64,000 nucleotides of DNA from positions 124,001 through 188,000 of the forward strand of contig NZ_JAHRDV010000001.1 of assembly GCF_019083805.1 (NCBI RefSeq), read 5' to 3'. Source of the stretch: Acetobacter estunensis. Lineage in GTDB: Bacteria > Pseudomonadota > Alphaproteobacteria > Acetobacterales > Acetobacteraceae. The translations under genes were made by a program, and so were the position numbers. Numbering within the stretch: position 1 is the first letter of the stretch; each line of letters starts with the position of its first letter. The notes under the pieces are model-generated. The model had not been told where the DNA came from. It saw only the letters and a program-made list of their open reading frames with translations, and did no database searches. Below are positions 62,894 through 64,000 of this stretch, piece after piece.

Positions 62894-64000
62894 ATGCCCT
62901 GCCTGCGACCAGCTTTGCGCGCCACCATCCGCCTTCAGTTCCGGCAGGGCTTGACGCTGGATCACGCGGTCGAACTGGTGCCTTACTTCGCACGGTTGGG
63001 CATCAGCCATATCTATGCTTCACCTCTCCTGACGGCCACACCGGGCTCGCCCCATGGATACGACGTTCTCGACTGCCATCATATTGATCCGACACTAGGT
63101 GGTGAGGCCGCCCTGCGACGCCTTGCCCACACGCTGCACGAACACGATATGGGCCTGATCCTCGATATTGTGCCCAACCACATGGCCGTGGGAGGTGCCG
63201 GAAACATCTGGTGGGAAAATCTTCTGGCATGGGGTCAGAACAGCCCCTACGCCGAGTTTTTCGATATCGCCTGGGACGATCCCGACCCTCAACTTGCAGG
63301 ACGTGTGCTCCTTCCCTTTCTCGATCGTCCTTTCGAGGCGGCGCTGGTCTCAGGCGCTCTGAACCTGAAGCATGATCGCGAAAGTGGACTCTTCTTCATC
63401 CACCATCACGACCACCGCTTCCCCATTTCTCCTGCTCATTACAGCAGCCTGCTCAAAGGCATGGATCTCCCCCACGCCCTGTCCGCTGCCCTGACGGTCA
63501 TGGCGGAACGCAGCACGCCGGACAGGGACTGTGCCCAGACACTCAAGGCGCTTTCCCTATGGCTGAACACAGCAATCGGTGCCGATGTACTGTCCGCCCT
63601 GACCATGCGCTTCAATCCCGCCCATCAGCCGGGACGCGAGCAATTGCGCCATCTGATCGACCGCCAGAACTGGGTCTGCGCATGGTGGCGCACAGCGTCC
63701 GAACTTCTCAACTGGCGACGTTTCTTCGACAACACATCCCTAGGCGCCATCTGCGTCGAACGTGAGAAAGTCTTCACCGACACCCACCATTATGTGCTGT
63801 CGCTCCTCGATGAAGGAATCATCGATGGGCTGCGGATCGACCATATTGATGGCCTTGCCGCTCCCGCCGCCTATTGCCGACGGTTACGTCAGAGGATGTT
63901 CCCCTCGGAACAGTCTTCGAGTGGACCTGTATCGATCCATGTGGAAAAAATCCTCGCTCCCGGTGAAAACCTGCCCGCCGAGTGGGACGTGGACGGTACG
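62894..64000 (+). CDS. treY: Maltooligosyl trehalose synthase TreY, partial (runs off right edge)
   Basis: It isomerises the reducing-end glucose of maltodextrins to a trehalose unit. The reading frame is open from ATG 62894 to the window end (369 codons). Motifs include IYASPLLTATPGSPHGYD, LILDIVPNHMAVGGAGNIWW and GLRIDHIDGLAAP, all characteristic of TreY. The 3' half is outside. With TreZ it forms trehalose from glycogen. Confidence 0.94.
   Translation, partial: MPCLRPALRATIRLQFRQGLTLDHAVELVPYFARLGISHIYASPLLTATPGSPHGYDVLDCHHIDPTLGGEAALRRLAHTLHEHDMGLILDIVPNHMAVGGAGNIWWENLLAWGQNSPYAEFFDIAWDDPDPQLAGRVLLPFLDRPFEAALVSGALNLKHDRESGLFFIHHHDHRFPISPAHYSSLLKGMDLPHALSAALTVMAERSTPDRDCAQTLKALSLWLNTAIGADVLSALTMRFNPAHQPGREQLRHLIDRQNWVCAWWRTASELLNWRRFFDNTSLGAICVEREKVFTDTHHYVLSLLDEGIIDGLRIDHIDGLAAPAAYCRRLRQRMFPSEQSSSGPVSIHVEKILAPGENLPAEWDVDGT

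Overview
The window reads as chromosome of an acetic acid bacterium (Alphaproteobacteria, Acetobacteraceae); the genus cannot be fixed from sequence alone. The reasons are a pqqABCDE operon whose PqqA has the acetic-acid-bacterial form (26 aa, MAWNTPK start, ending VCGQKK), alphaproteobacterial gene orders (ffh-rpsP-rimM-trmD-rplS-leuC-leuD; fabD-fabG-acpP-fabF), GC-rich coding sequence and many ATGA start/stop overlaps.

Region 1, about 1-9915, is accessory. It holds a partial LprI-like envelope protein, a small XRE-type repressor with GTGACA operator repeats, and a rightward chain of overlapping genes. The chain comprises a tiny membrane protein, a 519-aa unknown with an internally duplicated segment, a 43-aa fragment, a 316-aa unknown, an AlpA-like regulator, two unknowns, a Toprim primase and a DUF927 P-loop ATPase. 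A HigB-HigA toxin-antitoxin pair follows. Then comes a gene-poor stretch with six copies of a GGTGTAACA iteron, three CATGCG-N5-CGCATG palindromes and a perfect DnaA box. The stretch abuts the 3' end of a tRNA-Thr(CGT) gene. I read this as the replication end of a P4-like satellite or other self-replicating integrative element; no integrase lies in the window.

Region 2, 9916-13740: tRNA-Thr and the PQQ cofactor operon, with a hairpin attenuator after pqqA. Region 3, 13693-25951 (mostly minus strand): SQR-type flavoprotein, DUF3297, fatty-acid synthesis genes, YdcF-like protein, an OpuAC-like betaine-binding protein, an M13 metallopeptidase, a diiron ferritin-like protein and an EAL phosphodiesterase. 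Region 4, 25952-33342: bioB and an iron-uptake module (Sel1-repeat protein, catecholate-type TonB-dependent receptor and PiuC-like dioxygenase, divergent from exbB-exbD-tonB), with two Fur-like operator candidates.

Region 5, 33397-43544: aldo/keto reductase, cupin, a royal-jelly/yellow-family protein, an isolated two-repeat type I-E CRISPR, a UbiH-type hydroxylase, glnB, erpA, xthA, gabD, a strikingly AT-rich orphan membrane protein, and leuD/leuC. Region 6, 43709-52905: translation and SRP genes, DsbA-like protein, BASS transporter, MTHFR-like protein, SelW-like protein, an RTX-like secreted protein, a heme-monooxygenase-like ABM protein and a SRAP/HMCES protein. Region 7, 53045-64000: a six-gene glycogen/trehalose operon glgA-glgB-glgX-treZ-malQ-treY, with treY running off the right edge and no glgC visible.

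The most interesting parts are the iteron/palindrome cluster beside the primase-helicase genes, the 97-bp duplication in the unknown operon, and the solitary CRISPR whose divergent repeat keeps its stem by a compensatory base pair.
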